From positions 1-59,775 of the forward strand of contig QIBA01000052.1 in the NCBI GenBank assembly GCA_003225175.1: a stretch of 59,775 nucleotides of DNA, written 5' to 3'. Shown piece by piece: positions 1-7,650 of the stretch (its first letter is position 1; each line of letters begins with the position of its first letter). This stretch comes from Acidobacteriota bacterium (GTDB lineage Bacteria > Acidobacteriota > Terriglobia > Terriglobales > Acidobacteriaceae). The position numbers and the translations under genes are program-made. Under the pieces are notes generated by a model, which did no database searches, had not been told where the DNA came from, and saw only the letters and a list, made by a program, of their open reading frames with translations.

Positions 1-417
1 GGAGATATTGCGCAACTCCGTTCCCATTTGGGGAGTCGTACGGCTGCCGAAGGTCCCCATATCGAAAGGACATAGTTCTGTATCCGCCATAACCATCGTG
101 ATTGTGTTCACTGGGACATGAAGTTCTTCCGCCACCTGCTGGGCCAGGGAAGTGCGGATGTTTTGTCCCATTTCGGTCTTACCCGTGAAGATGGTAACAC
201 TGTTCTGAGAATTAATGTGAATCCAGGAAGCGATGTCGTGGGTAGTGCGGTCGGCTCCGTTGCCAGAAGCGCGAGCGCCGGACTCTTGGCCGCGCGAATC
301 AACGGCACAGACCAACAGTCCGGCGCCCACCAGTCTTAGCAGTTCGCGGCGGTTCAGCAGAAAGCTACGTTGCACAGATTCAGGTGATTGTTGCAGGAGT
401 TCGCTGTCAAAGCTCAT
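1..417 (-). CDS. Molybdenum hydroxylase large subunit, N-terminal part (runs off left edge)
   Basis: Only the first 139 codons are present; the gene continues past position 1. The N-terminus has a twin-arginine-like signal (NRRELLR followed by a hydrophobic run at about residues 22-37), suggesting Tat export. After that comes the start of a molybdopterin-binding domain, with FTGKTEMGQNIRTSL, close to large subunits of the IorB / membrane-linked aldehyde dehydrogenase type. These proteins oxidise aldehydes or N-heterocycles and use a separate 2Fe-2S subunit. The ATG overlaps the stop of the upstream 2Fe-2S gene in an ATGA junction, so the two are translationally coupled. The substrate cannot be told. 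The family call is firm; the subtype is an inference from the signal peptide and the gene order. Confidence 0.85.
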   Translation of the reverse strand, partial: MSFDSELLQQSPESVQRSFLLNRRELLRLVGAGLLVCAVDSRGQESGARASGNGADRTTHDIASWIHINSQNSVTIFTGKTEMGQNIRTSLAQQVAEELHVPVNTITMVMADTELCPFDMGTFGSRTTPQMGTELRNIS

Positions 418-926
418 CGAGAACCTCCTGAACGTTCGGACACGCCTGGAATAGCAGCTTTGGCCCCGGACTCGCCCGCGGCACGTTGGATCGCCGCGAG
501 AATGCGCGAATAAGTTCCGCAGCGGCAAATGTTCCCATTCATTCCGCGAACAATTTCCTCGCGGGTGGGCTTAGCATTCCCGGCGAGCAGTCCCACGGCG
601 GAGATAATCATCCCCGGCGTGCAATAGGCGCATTGAAAGGCTTCCTCATCAAGAAAAGCTTGCTGCACTCTGTGCAGCTGCCCGTTGTCACTAAGTCCCT
701 CGATGGTTGTGATCTTTTTGGCGGCAACCGAAGCAGCAGGGGTATGACAGGATCGCATCGGTCGCCCATCAACTAGAACCGTGCATGCTCCACACCGTCC
801 TTCACCGCAGCCATACTTTGTGCCGGTTAAGTTCAGCCTCTCGCGCAAGATATAAAGCAGCATCTCGTCTTCCGATGCGTGAAGATGGTGATCAACACCA
901 TTGATGTGCAGGAGGATCTCAGCCAT
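414..926 (-). CDS. 2Fe-2S small subunit of molybdenum hydroxylase (IorA/CoxS type)
   Basis: 170-residue iron-sulfur subunit that passes electrons from the molybdenum subunit. The plant-type ferredoxin domain has four cysteines in GCGEGRCGACTVLVDG plus RSC. The C-terminal helical domain carries the second cluster, CAYCTPGM and CRCGTY. ATG at 926 was chosen over an in-frame GTG at 935 because a GGAG sits about 6 bases upstream of the ATG. It is the first gene of the visible operon and overlaps the large subunit by four bases. No FAD subunit is visible on this side, which fits the two-subunit IorAB arrangement that feeds a cytochrome. Confidence 0.9.
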   Translation of the reverse strand: MAEILLHINGVDHHLHASEDEMLLYILRERLNLTGTKYGCGEGRCGACTVLVDGRPMRSCHTPAASVAAKKITTIEGLSDNGQLHRVQQAFLDEEAFQCAYCTPGMIISAVGLLAGNAKPTREEIVRGMNGNICRCGTYSRILAAIQRAAGESGAKAAIPGVSERSGGSR

Positions 927-1085
927 TCTCTCCACCCCCGGCAGATATTTTCGCGCAATCAGCGATTCTCTGCAGGAAGTCGGGATGCGCCTTCCACATA
1001 GATGCTGGCAACAGCGGGGACTCCGGTAAAGGGGTTCTGCGGCTTTACGAACTCCTTATGACCTTCTGCCTACAATTGAGAGGTC

Positions 1086-1235
1086 GTGAGCGCTCTGTTC
1101 CTATTTGCGGTCAAAAGCCTGGTTGCCCTTTTTCTTTTGGGGATGGTAGGTTCGCTGGTTGTAATCGTGATCACTTTTGTTGAAGATTTAGAGCTGGTCA
1201 TCCGCGACGAGGAGTCGAAGGACCAGATCGGCTGA
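1086..1235 (+). CDS. Small single-span membrane protein (49 aa)
   Basis: Starts at GTG 1086, with GAGAGG just upstream at short spacing, and is too short for most gene callers. The product is one strongly hydrophobic helix (about residues 3-32, including FAVKSLVALFLLGMVGS) followed by an acidic tail, EDLELVIRDEESKDQIG. This hydrophobic-then-charged layout and the ribosome-binding site make it more credible than the antisense reading frame over the same bases. It lies 24 bases upstream of another small membrane protein on the same strand, so the two may form an operon. Function unknown; small transmembrane regulators or respiratory accessory peptides look like this, but nothing here proves either. 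Confidence 0.5.
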   Translation: MSALFLFAVKSLVALFLLGMVGSLVVIVITFVEDLELVIRDEESKDQIG

Positions 1236-1259
1236 GACCTACCAGTGGTCAGTCTACTC

Positions 1260-1610
1260 ATGCCTCAGAGATTCAAAGCGCTGCTCGGGACCATCTTGTG
1301 TGGCACGCTTGCTCTCGTAGTCTCAGTGATGGGACAAGCCAAGCCGGGAAAATCCGCATTGCCTATATGGTTCCTGGCAGCTGTGATGGTCATTGTTTTT
1401 CGCTTTGGCTCCCTGGCAGGAGTATTGGGAACCGTAGTCTCCGGAATTATCTTCGCGCTAAATCTTTTCGAGCCGCTCGGCCGCCTTGCGGTTCACGATC
1501 AGGTTCAGAAGAACAATCTGATGTGGATGGTCCTTGTCGGTCTGGCCTTATCGATATTTGGGCGCCCGCCAGAGAAGAAAACTGGCTCTTCGAACGAAAA
1601 TCCTCATTAA
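1260..1610 (+). CDS. Small membrane protein, three predicted helices (116 aa)
   Basis: ATG at 1260 is preferred to the in-frame GTG at 1245. Hydrophobic segments lie at about residues 5-25, 34-60 and 82-100, and the C-terminus is polar (RPPEKKTGSSNENPH). The middle section, ALPIWFLAAVMVIVFRFGSL, recalls the DUF4118/KdpD-type membrane module found in sensor kinases, but no kinase part is attached, so the likeness may only be compositional. It follows the 49-residue membrane protein closely on the same strand. No function can be assigned. Confidence 0.6.
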   Translation: MPQRFKALLGTILCGTLALVVSVMGQAKPGKSALPIWFLAAVMVIVFRFGSLAGVLGTVVSGIIFALNLFEPLGRLAVHDQVQKNNLMWMVLVGLALSIFGRPPEKKTGSSNENPH

Positions 1611-1638
1611 TGGTTCTTGCTCGAATGGTTCTTGCTCG
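1610..1638 (+). repeat. Tandem 15-bp duplication
   Basis: The 14-mer ATGGTTCTTGCTCG occurs at 1610-1623 and again at 1625-1638, immediately after the stop codon of the 116-residue membrane protein. It looks like a recent slippage or duplication event in non-coding sequence. Confidence 0.7.
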
Positions 1639-2063
1639 GCTTGGCCAGGGATGGCGCAGACTGACAGAGTTCTACTCGAGGGAGCAGGCAAAGGATGCAG
1701 GTGTCTGGCGCATAACGGCTGCCCATGGCACAGCTTGTCATGGCCGATGGTTGTCCGATCGTCAGATAATTCCGAATCAGCCTGTGAACCGCAGAAAGTT
1801 GCGAGCTTACAGACGGGTCCTCCACGCCGCGTGACCTGATGAACAGGACGAGCGCCGCTGGAGGACCTTCTATTTCCTGCCTGCGTCGTGCGCAAATGGG
1901 CTTAAAGCCTGCGTGGCGTAAATTGTTGGAGAGAGTAGTTGGCGTAAGTTGGCCTTTGCTACGGCAACATCAATGTTATGATTTCCAGCCACCGGGGTGT
2001 TACCCGGGGCTATTTTCGAGCGTGCCGCAAACGGCGGGGCACTCCCTTCTTGAAGCTTGCAGT
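1611..2063. other. Non-coding gap, 453 bp, with two hairpin-like segments
   Basis: No convincing gene: the open frames here have no start signals or recognisable domains. Two structured pieces stand out. GGTCCTCCA (1816-1824) pairs perfectly with TGGAGGACC (1859-1867), with a smaller CCTG/CAGG hairpin inside. Around 1990-2045 a GC-rich stretch with CCGGGGTGTTACCCGG and GTGCC/GGCAC arms precedes the 3' end of the aminotransferase gene and could act as its terminator or be a decayed repeat. Confidence 0.5.
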
Positions 2064-3248
2064 TCAGGTGATCCCATCCTTCTTAAACATCCTCTTCACC
2101 CCGCGAAGCGCCTGGCGAGTTCGCTCTTCATTTTCGATAAGGGCAAAGCGCACTGAGTCGTCGCCGAATTCGCCGAAACCTATGCCTGGGCTCACTGCGA
2201 TTTGCGCTTCGGTAAGCAGCTTCTTCGAGAACTCGAGCGATCCTATCTTGCGATAGCTCTCTGGAATCGGAGCCCATACGAACATCGTTGCCTTCGGGCT
2301 CTCAACCTGCCATTTCAACTTGGCCAAGCCATCGACCAGGCAATCGCGTCGTTTTCTGTATGTCTCGCAGATTTCTTTCACGCATTCCTGCGGACCGTCG
2401 AGTGCGGCGATGGCTGCGACTTGGATTGGCGTGAACGTTCCATAATCGAAATAACTTTTCAGGCGAGCAAGCGCTGCGACGAGCTTTGCATTGCCGACCA
2501 TGAATCCTACGCGCCAGCCCGGCATGTTGTAGCTCTTGGACAGAGTGAAGAACTCCACCGCGATCTCGCGGGCGCCTGGGACCTGCAGAATCGACGGCGC
2601 ACAGTATCCGTCGAAGACGAGATCTGCATAGGCGAGGTCGTGCACTACGAAGACTCCATACTCTTTGCACAGCGCAATGATGCGCTCGAAAAAGGTCAGG
2701 TCGACGCAATGCGTGGTGGGATTCGAGGGGAAGTTCAGGATCAGAAGCCTGGGACGGGGATACATCAGGCGTATCGCCTGTTCGAGCTCCGCGATGAAAT
2801 CCACGCCGCTTCGCATGGGAATGGAACGAATGTCGGCTCCGGCGATCACTGGTCCGTAGATGTGAATCGGATAGCTGGGATTCGGCACGAGCACGGCATC
2901 GCCGCGGTCTAACACAGCGAGGCACAGATGCGCGATTCCCTCTTTGGAACCGATCGTGACGATCGCTTCCGTTTCGGGATCGAGTTCTACCTGGTACCGC
3001 CGGCGGTACCATCCGCAGATCGCGCGCCGCAATCGGGGAATCCCTTTTGAAACTGAATATCGCTGTGTGCCCGGTCGCTTCGCCGCTTCCACCAGCTTAG
3101 CAACTATATGCGCGGGCGTGGATCCATCAGGATTACCCATGCTGAAGTCAATCACATCCTCGCTACGTTTGCGCGCAGCGGCCTTCAGTTCGCCGATTAC
3201 GTTGAAGACATAGGGCGGGAGCCGGTTAATTCGGGCGAATTCGGTCAT
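2064..3248 (-). CDS. alaC: PLP-dependent class I/II aminotransferase, AlaC-like
   Basis: 394-residue fold-type I aminotransferase that would interconvert alanine and pyruvate using glutamate/2-oxoglutarate. The N-terminus (INRLPPYVF) and the [10 protein letters not shown] and [11 protein letters not shown] motifs match the AlaC / LL-diaminopimelate aminotransferase group. The PLP lysine is Lys238 in [10 protein letters not shown]. The start at 3248 is the first ATG of the family-length protein, though no good ribosome-binding site precedes it. The gene stands alone: a 362-bp gap with a large inverted repeat lies upstream. LL-DAP aminotransferase is a possible alternative activity, so the symbol is a best guess. 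Confidence 0.8.
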   Translation of the reverse strand: MTEFARINRLPPYVFNVIGELKAAARKRSEDVIDFSMGNPDGSTPAHIVAKLVEAAKRPGTQRYSVSKGIPRLRRAICGWYRRRYQVELDPETEAIVTIGSKEGIAHLCLAVLDRGDAVLVPNPSYPIHIYGPVIAGADIRSIPMRSGVDFIAELEQAIRLMYPRPRLLILNFPSNPTTHCVDLTFFERIIALCKEYGVFVVHDLAYADLVFDGYCAPSILQVPGAREIAVEFFTLSKSYNMPGWRVGFMVGNAKLVAALARLKSYFDYGTFTPIQVAAIAALDGPQECVKEICETYRKRRDCLVDGLAKLKWQVESPKATMFVWAPIPESYRKIGSLEFSKKLLTEAQIAVSPGIGFGEFGDDSVRFALIENEERTRQALRGVKRMFKKDGIT

Positions 3249-3610
3249 GGGATGCCATTACTCTATCCCAGGCAATTGAGAAGTCTTCCGGGTGAATCAA
3301 GGAGCTTAATTCGCGATCCGCTGCCAATCTCTCTAAGACATTTGCATGTTGAGCGGAGGAGGGTTCCCGCGCGTTTCCGGGGCGCTATCGAGCGCTGGTG
3401 CTGCGCTCGATGGGGCGGGCGCGGGAGACCGGAGTCGAATTTTGCTTTTCGCCGGCGGGGCCGGGGGTCGCGATTTTTAGACATGGAGAAAAAGCAAAGC
3501 GCGCGGGAACCCGCTCAACATGCCAACGTCTTAGAGAGACTGGTTTTGCTCAGGACCGTAGCTTCTGAAATATGGATACGGATGCACAAGGAATTGCAAT
3601 CGACTAATGG
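3249..3610. other. Non-coding gap, 362 bp, mostly occupied by an inverted-repeat element
   Basis: No gene is supported here. Most of the gap (3328-3539) is the inverted repeat listed separately. The remaining sequence next to the aminotransferase start (3249-3327) would have to hold its promoter; I see no clear -35/-10 pair. Confidence 0.6.
3328..3539. repeat. 212-bp inverted-repeat element (MITE-like or structured RNA)
   Basis: Left arm 3328-3376 and right arm 3496-3539 are near-perfect reverse complements. TCTCTCTAAGAC (3328-3339) matches 3528-3539, GCATGTTGAGCG (3344-3355) matches 3512-3523, and GGTTCCCGCGCG (3362-3373) has its partner at about 3500-3511. The left arm has a 6-bp insertion. 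Inside lies a second perfect hairpin, ATCGAGCGC (3387-3395) with GCGCTCGAT (3403-3411). It sits between two genes on the same strand, downstream of the SulP transporter and upstream of the aminotransferase. There is no transposase gene. Confidence 0.75.
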
Positions 3611-5347
3611 CTAACTCTGCGTAGCCGCAGGTTGCGCCGCCAGGTCGGCGCGCCGGCGACGCAGGCCTCGCATTCGCGTCTCTTCAGGAAGTTCCGAGAA
3701 CAGCTGCGCGGCTCGAGCCAGTGCGGCTTGAACGTTGGGGCAGACGTTTCCTGCACCCACATGTTCCTCAAACTCGGCGCGTTTCATCAGCTTTGCTGGC
3801 TGGGAAGGAGCGCCGCAGAAGATCAGTCCTCGACCGGTTGCATGGACTGCATCGGCGAATTCCTGCAGGGCTTGCAGACCGGTTGCGTCGAGAGCAGTCA
3901 TGTTTCGCAGCCGCACCACGATGATCGCCGGCATCTCCGGAATGCTCTCTATGATGTCGTTGATTTTATCGCTTGAGCCAAATAGAAATGGTCCATGAAT
4001 ACGCAAGATCGTTACATAGGGTGGAATCTGCTTGTCTTGAAGGATGTGCAGGCGTCCCGCTTCGAGATATTCGCCTGTGACCTCGGAGACTGTGGTTGTC
4101 GCGGTGACATTCCGGATATAAATCAACACCGCCAGAATCATTCCCATTTCGACTGCCACCGTGAGATCGGCAAAGACGGTCAACAGCAGTGTGATCAGCC
4201 ACACTGCAATTTCCAGCTTGCTGAGGCGCAGCAATTCGGGAATCTGCTTCCACTCGCCCATGTTGTAAGAGACGACGAACAAGATTGCCGCGAGCACGGC
4301 CAGCGGAACGAACTTGGCTAGAGGAGCCGCGAAGAGCAGGATGGCGAGCAGAGTGAGAGCATGAATCATTCCCGAGACGGGAGTTTTAGCGCCGGAACGA
4401 ATGTTGGTTGCGGTGCGCGCAATCGCTCCTGTTGCCGGTAAGCCACCCACCAGTGGGGAGGCTACGTTAGCGATGCCTTGCGCAATCAGCTCGACGTTGG
4501 GATTGTGGCGATCGCCGCTCATGCGATCCGAGACCACCGCCGACATCAGCGATTCGATCGCGCCCAGCATGGCAACTGTGATCGCCGGTGAGATCAGCGG
4601 TCGAATGAGGTGGAACTGCAAGGGAGGAATCGCTAAGTTGGGCAGGCCAGAGGGGATTCCGCCGAAGCGTGTGCCGATCGTCTCGATCGGCAACTTGAGC
4701 AACGCAGATACTACTGTGCCGGTTAAGAGGGCAACGATATATCCGGGCACGCGCTTCAGGTAGAGGGCGGCCAGCAGGATGATGGCCAACGAAATTACCG
4801 CCAGCGAAGTTGCGACCGGCGAGAGCGTGCGAAAGTTGTGGGCGATCGCTGTAATGCGTCCCCAGAAGTCGCCCGGGACTTGATCGATCTTCAAGCCGAA
4901 GAAGTCTTTGACTTGCGTGCTGGCGATAAGGATCGCGATCCCGTTCGTGAAGCCGACCACGACCGGACGCGGAATGAACCGCACCGCAGTGCCGAGTCCT
5001 GTAACGCCCATGAAGATGAGAATCACTCCGGCAAGAAGCGTGCAGATGTAGAGCCCTTCAATCCCGTAACGGGCAATGATGCCGGCCACGACAACCACGA
5101 ATGCGCCAGTAGGTCCGCCGATCTGCGTGCTCGAGCCGCCGAGAGCAGAAATTAACCCGCCGGCAAAGACCGCGGTGTACAAGCCTGCGTGCGGCGGCAT
5201 TCCCGAAGCGATTGCGAACGCCATCGCCAGAGGCAGCGCGACGAGTCCGACGGTGATACCGGCAAGCAGATCTGCAAAGAACTTCTGCGGTGTGTAGCTC
5301 CGCAGGCAGAGAACAGACTTCGGTAGCCAGTCGGATAGATTCGCCAT
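3611..5347 (-). CDS. SulP/SLC26-family anion transporter with C-terminal STAS domain
   Basis: 578-residue inner-membrane carrier. The SulP core (about residues 20-420) opens with PQKFFADLLAGITVGLVALPLAMAFAIASG, the family signature region, and continues with the QIGGPTGAFVV loop. It has roughly a dozen hydrophobic segments. A cytoplasmic STAS domain (about 435-550) includes RLRNMTALDATGLQAL. Members carry sulfate, bicarbonate or dicarboxylates, usually coupled to sodium or protons; nothing nearby fixes the substrate. No carbonic anhydrase or sulfur-assimilation genes adjoin it. It is transcribed away from the heparinase-like gene, and a small palindrome lies in the shared 145-bp upstream gap. 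Confidence 0.92.
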   Translation of the reverse strand: MANLSDWLPKSVLCLRSYTPQKFFADLLAGITVGLVALPLAMAFAIASGMPPHAGLYTAVFAGGLISALGGSSTQIGGPTGAFVVVVAGIIARYGIEGLYICTLLAGVILIFMGVTGLGTAVRFIPRPVVVGFTNGIAILIASTQVKDFFGLKIDQVPGDFWGRITAIAHNFRTLSPVATSLAVISLAIILLAALYLKRVPGYIVALLTGTVVSALLKLPIETIGTRFGGIPSGLPNLAIPPLQFHLIRPLISPAITVAMLGAIESLMSAVVSDRMSGDRHNPNVELIAQGIANVASPLVGGLPATGAIARTATNIRSGAKTPVSGMIHALTLLAILLFAAPLAKFVPLAVLAAILFVVSYNMGEWKQIPELLRLSKLEIAVWLITLLLTVFADLTVAVEMGMILAVLIYIRNVTATTTVSEVTGEYLEAGRLHILQDKQIPPYVTILRIHGPFLFGSSDKINDIIESIPEMPAIIVVRLRNMTALDATGLQALQEFADAVHATGRGLIFCGAPSQPAKLMKRAEFEEHVGAGNVCPNVQAALARAAQLFSELPEETRMRGLRRRRADLAAQPAATQS

Positions 5348-5383
5348 AGGCTGAGAAATGAGTTGGGAATTCTATGCTAGGGA

Positions 5384-5401
5384 TGTAAGTCGATACTTAC
5401 A
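5384..5401. promoter_or_regulatory. Inverted repeat in the divergent sulP / heparinase upstream gap
   Basis: TGTAAGT (5384-5390) and ACTTACA (5395-5401) form perfect 7-bp arms around CGAT. It lies 36 bp from the SulP start and about 90 bp from the heparinase start, where a repressor could affect the SulP promoter. No regulator is encoded next to it. Confidence 0.35.
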
Positions 5402-5492
5402 ATAGGCAAATTCCTTAGAGCCTGACTCTGCCAATCAACCGGGAAAATCTTCCATGTAGAATGCCGAGCGACTCCACGACCACCATTCCAGA

Positions 5493-7628
5493 ATGTCCTC
5501 TTTATTCACTGCTTTAAAAATCGTTCGCGATCTCGGTCCAGGCTGGGCTCTGAAGCGCTTGAAACTTGCTGCGGAGGTGCGCCTTGGCATCGTCGGCAGA
5601 GAACTGCCGTTTCGAGACTGGGAATTCCGGAGAGCGGATTGGGCCGTGTTGGACGGAACGAGGAATTGCAATAGCACAGCGCAAGCACTCACGAAGTTTT
5701 TTTTCTTTTCCGAAGAAACGTCTTTTGCACGATCAATTGGGAATGCTGTTTCTCATCAAGCTGATCGACTCCTGTCCGGGGAATGGCCGTTCTTCTCCAG
5801 GCAGTGGTTGCAGCTCGGATTCCCGCCAGACTGGCACTTCAATGCCTTAGCGGGTACACGCCTCGATGACAATTGTCATTGGTCGGAGTTCGCACTCAAT
5901 GCGATTGATGACGTGAAATTCGTCTGGGAACCGAATCGCTTTTCCGTGGCATATCTATTGGCCAGGGCTTATGCCGGCTTGGGTGACGAGCGGTTTCCCG
6001 AGGCGTTCTGGAGCTTGACTGAAGACTGGGCAGAGAAGAATCCTCCAAACCGAGGTGTGAATTGGGCAAGCGGGCAGGAAGTTGCGCTTCGAATGATGGC
6101 GTGGTGCTTCGCTCTGCATGCTTTTGTGAAATCTCCATCGTCAACTGACGACCGGGTTGCGAAACTTCTTTGCATGATCGAGACACACGGGAATCGGATT
6201 GCCGGATTTATCAATTACGGACTCTCGCAACGAAATAATCACGGAATTGGTGAAGCCGTCGGGCTGTTCACGATTGGAATCCTGTTTCCCGAGTTTCAGC
6301 GTTCCACCGAATGGTTGAGGTTAGGCCGGCACCTGATCCAATCCCAGATTCACGAACAGGTTTACGCAGACGGCAGTTACATTCAACATTCTTTGAACTA
6401 TCAGCGCGTCTTTATCGATTACCTTGTCTGGGCTTTGCGCTTGGGAGAACTAAACAACGCTCCTTTTTCGAAAGAGAGCTATCAGATTCTGGGCAGAGCA
6501 GTGCATTTCATGCTTCCCATGTGTGATCCAACTACGGGCAGAATGCCGAATTATGGTTCCAACGACGGCAGTCTTGTCCTGCCACTAAGTTCGTGCGACT
6601 TCGTTGACTATCGACCCTCGCTGCAGGCGGCATACTTCCTGGTGCACCACGAGTTCTACTTTGGGAAGGGTGAGTGGGATGAGCAATGGGAATGGCTTTT
6701 CGCTCGGCGATCGGCGCAAGAGGCGAGGACCCGGAATGGACTTCCGGATGTGGAGACTCAAAAGACTCAGTCAGACTCCGGATATCTGAAACTTGTAGCG
6801 GCAGAAGGTTATGCGATGCTTCGGGCCGCGCGATACGCAGATCGTCCCTCGCAAGCCGACCAGCTTCACCTCGATCTTTGGTGGCGTGGAGAGAACATCG
6901 TCTGCGATGCCGGCACGTATCTCTACAACGGACCTTCACCATGGACGAACGCATTGGCGACTACATCCGTGCACAATACGATCACCGTGGGCAATCAGGA
7001 TCAAATGACGCGGGCCGGTCGCTTTCTCTGGGTGGATTGGGCACAAGCAGACTGGCGGGAATACGAGATCGGGAATTCATGCGGGGCAATTGAGGCCTGG
7101 CATGATGGCTATTCGAGAATAGGCGCGATGCACCGCCGTTCCATTGCTTACCTGCAAGAGAAGGACATCTGGATTGTCGTTGACGATGTTTGTGGATCCC
7201 GAGCTCGAGATGTCCGGCTGCATTGGCTATTCGCAAATTATCCATATCAATGGGAATCAAACGAACTCCGCCTGGCGCTGCGGACGCCTGTCGGTGAATT
7301 TCAAGGGTCTGTCTATTGTTCCACACCGAACATAACGAGATTAATAACCGGCGGAGAAGTTTGTTTCTCGAATGCTTCGAATGTTTCGGAATTCAATGAG
7401 CGGATTTATGGCTGGCGATCGCAGTACTACGGTTGTAAGGAGCCGGCCATTTCGCTGGCTGTAGAGACGCAGGGCACGCTGCCGGTTCGATTCGTCACTG
7501 TTCTGGCTCCATCCACATCAAAGCTCATCAACATCGATGACAAGTTCGTGGAGGTCGAGGCGAGTAATGAGAGATTCGCCTTATCTTTACTTCCGGTCGG
7601 CTCTGAAAGAATTTGTTCCCGAGGCTGA
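5493..7628 (+). CDS. Heparinase II/III-family polysaccharide lyase-like protein
   Basis: 711-residue protein with an alpha/alpha-toroid N-terminal half (about residues 60-390, including the substrate-cleft stretch QRNNHGIGEAVG and a later YGSNDG). The C-terminal heparinase II/III-like beta-sandwich runs from about 430 to 700 (LHLDLWWRGENIVCDAGTYLYNG and SVHNTITV). Family members cleave uronic-acid polysaccharides by beta-elimination or act in capsule/exopolysaccharide gene clusters. No signal peptide is evident, so it may be cytoplasmic or exported by another route. The N-terminal section, MSSLFTALKIVRDLGPGWALKRL, resembles proteins found in polysaccharide loci. It converges with the GH57 gene, leaving only 22 bp between stops. 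Confidence 0.85.
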   Translation: MSSLFTALKIVRDLGPGWALKRLKLAAEVRLGIVGRELPFRDWEFRRADWAVLDGTRNCNSTAQALTKFFFFSEETSFARSIGNAVSHQADRLLSGEWPFFSRQWLQLGFPPDWHFNALAGTRLDDNCHWSEFALNAIDDVKFVWEPNRFSVAYLLARAYAGLGDERFPEAFWSLTEDWAEKNPPNRGVNWASGQEVALRMMAWCFALHAFVKSPSSTDDRVAKLLCMIETHGNRIAGFINYGLSQRNNHGIGEAVGLFTIGILFPEFQRSTEWLRLGRHLIQSQIHEQVYADGSYIQHSLNYQRVFIDYLVWALRLGELNNAPFSKESYQILGRAVHFMLPMCDPTTGRMPNYGSNDGSLVLPLSSCDFVDYRPSLQAAYFLVHHEFYFGKGEWDEQWEWLFARRSAQEARTRNGLPDVETQKTQSDSGYLKLVAAEGYAMLRAARYADRPSQADQLHLDLWWRGENIVCDAGTYLYNGPSPWTNALATTSVHNTITVGNQDQMTRAGRFLWVDWAQADWREYEIGNSCGAIEAWHDGYSRIGAMHRRSIAYLQEKDIWIVVDDVCGSRARDVRLHWLFANYPYQWESNELRLALRTPVGEFQGSVYCSTPNITRLITGGEVCFSNASNVSEFNERIYGWRSQYYGCKEPAISLAVETQGTLPVRFVTVLAPSTSKLINIDDKFVEVEASNERFALSLLPVGSERICSRG

Positions 7629-7650
7629 CTCGAATCGGGATTCTGCTTTC

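Noticed and set aside
1245-1259. GTG start for the 116-residue membrane protein
   Set aside because: It would add five residues with no ribosome site; the ATG at 1260 begins a normal hydrophobic protein.
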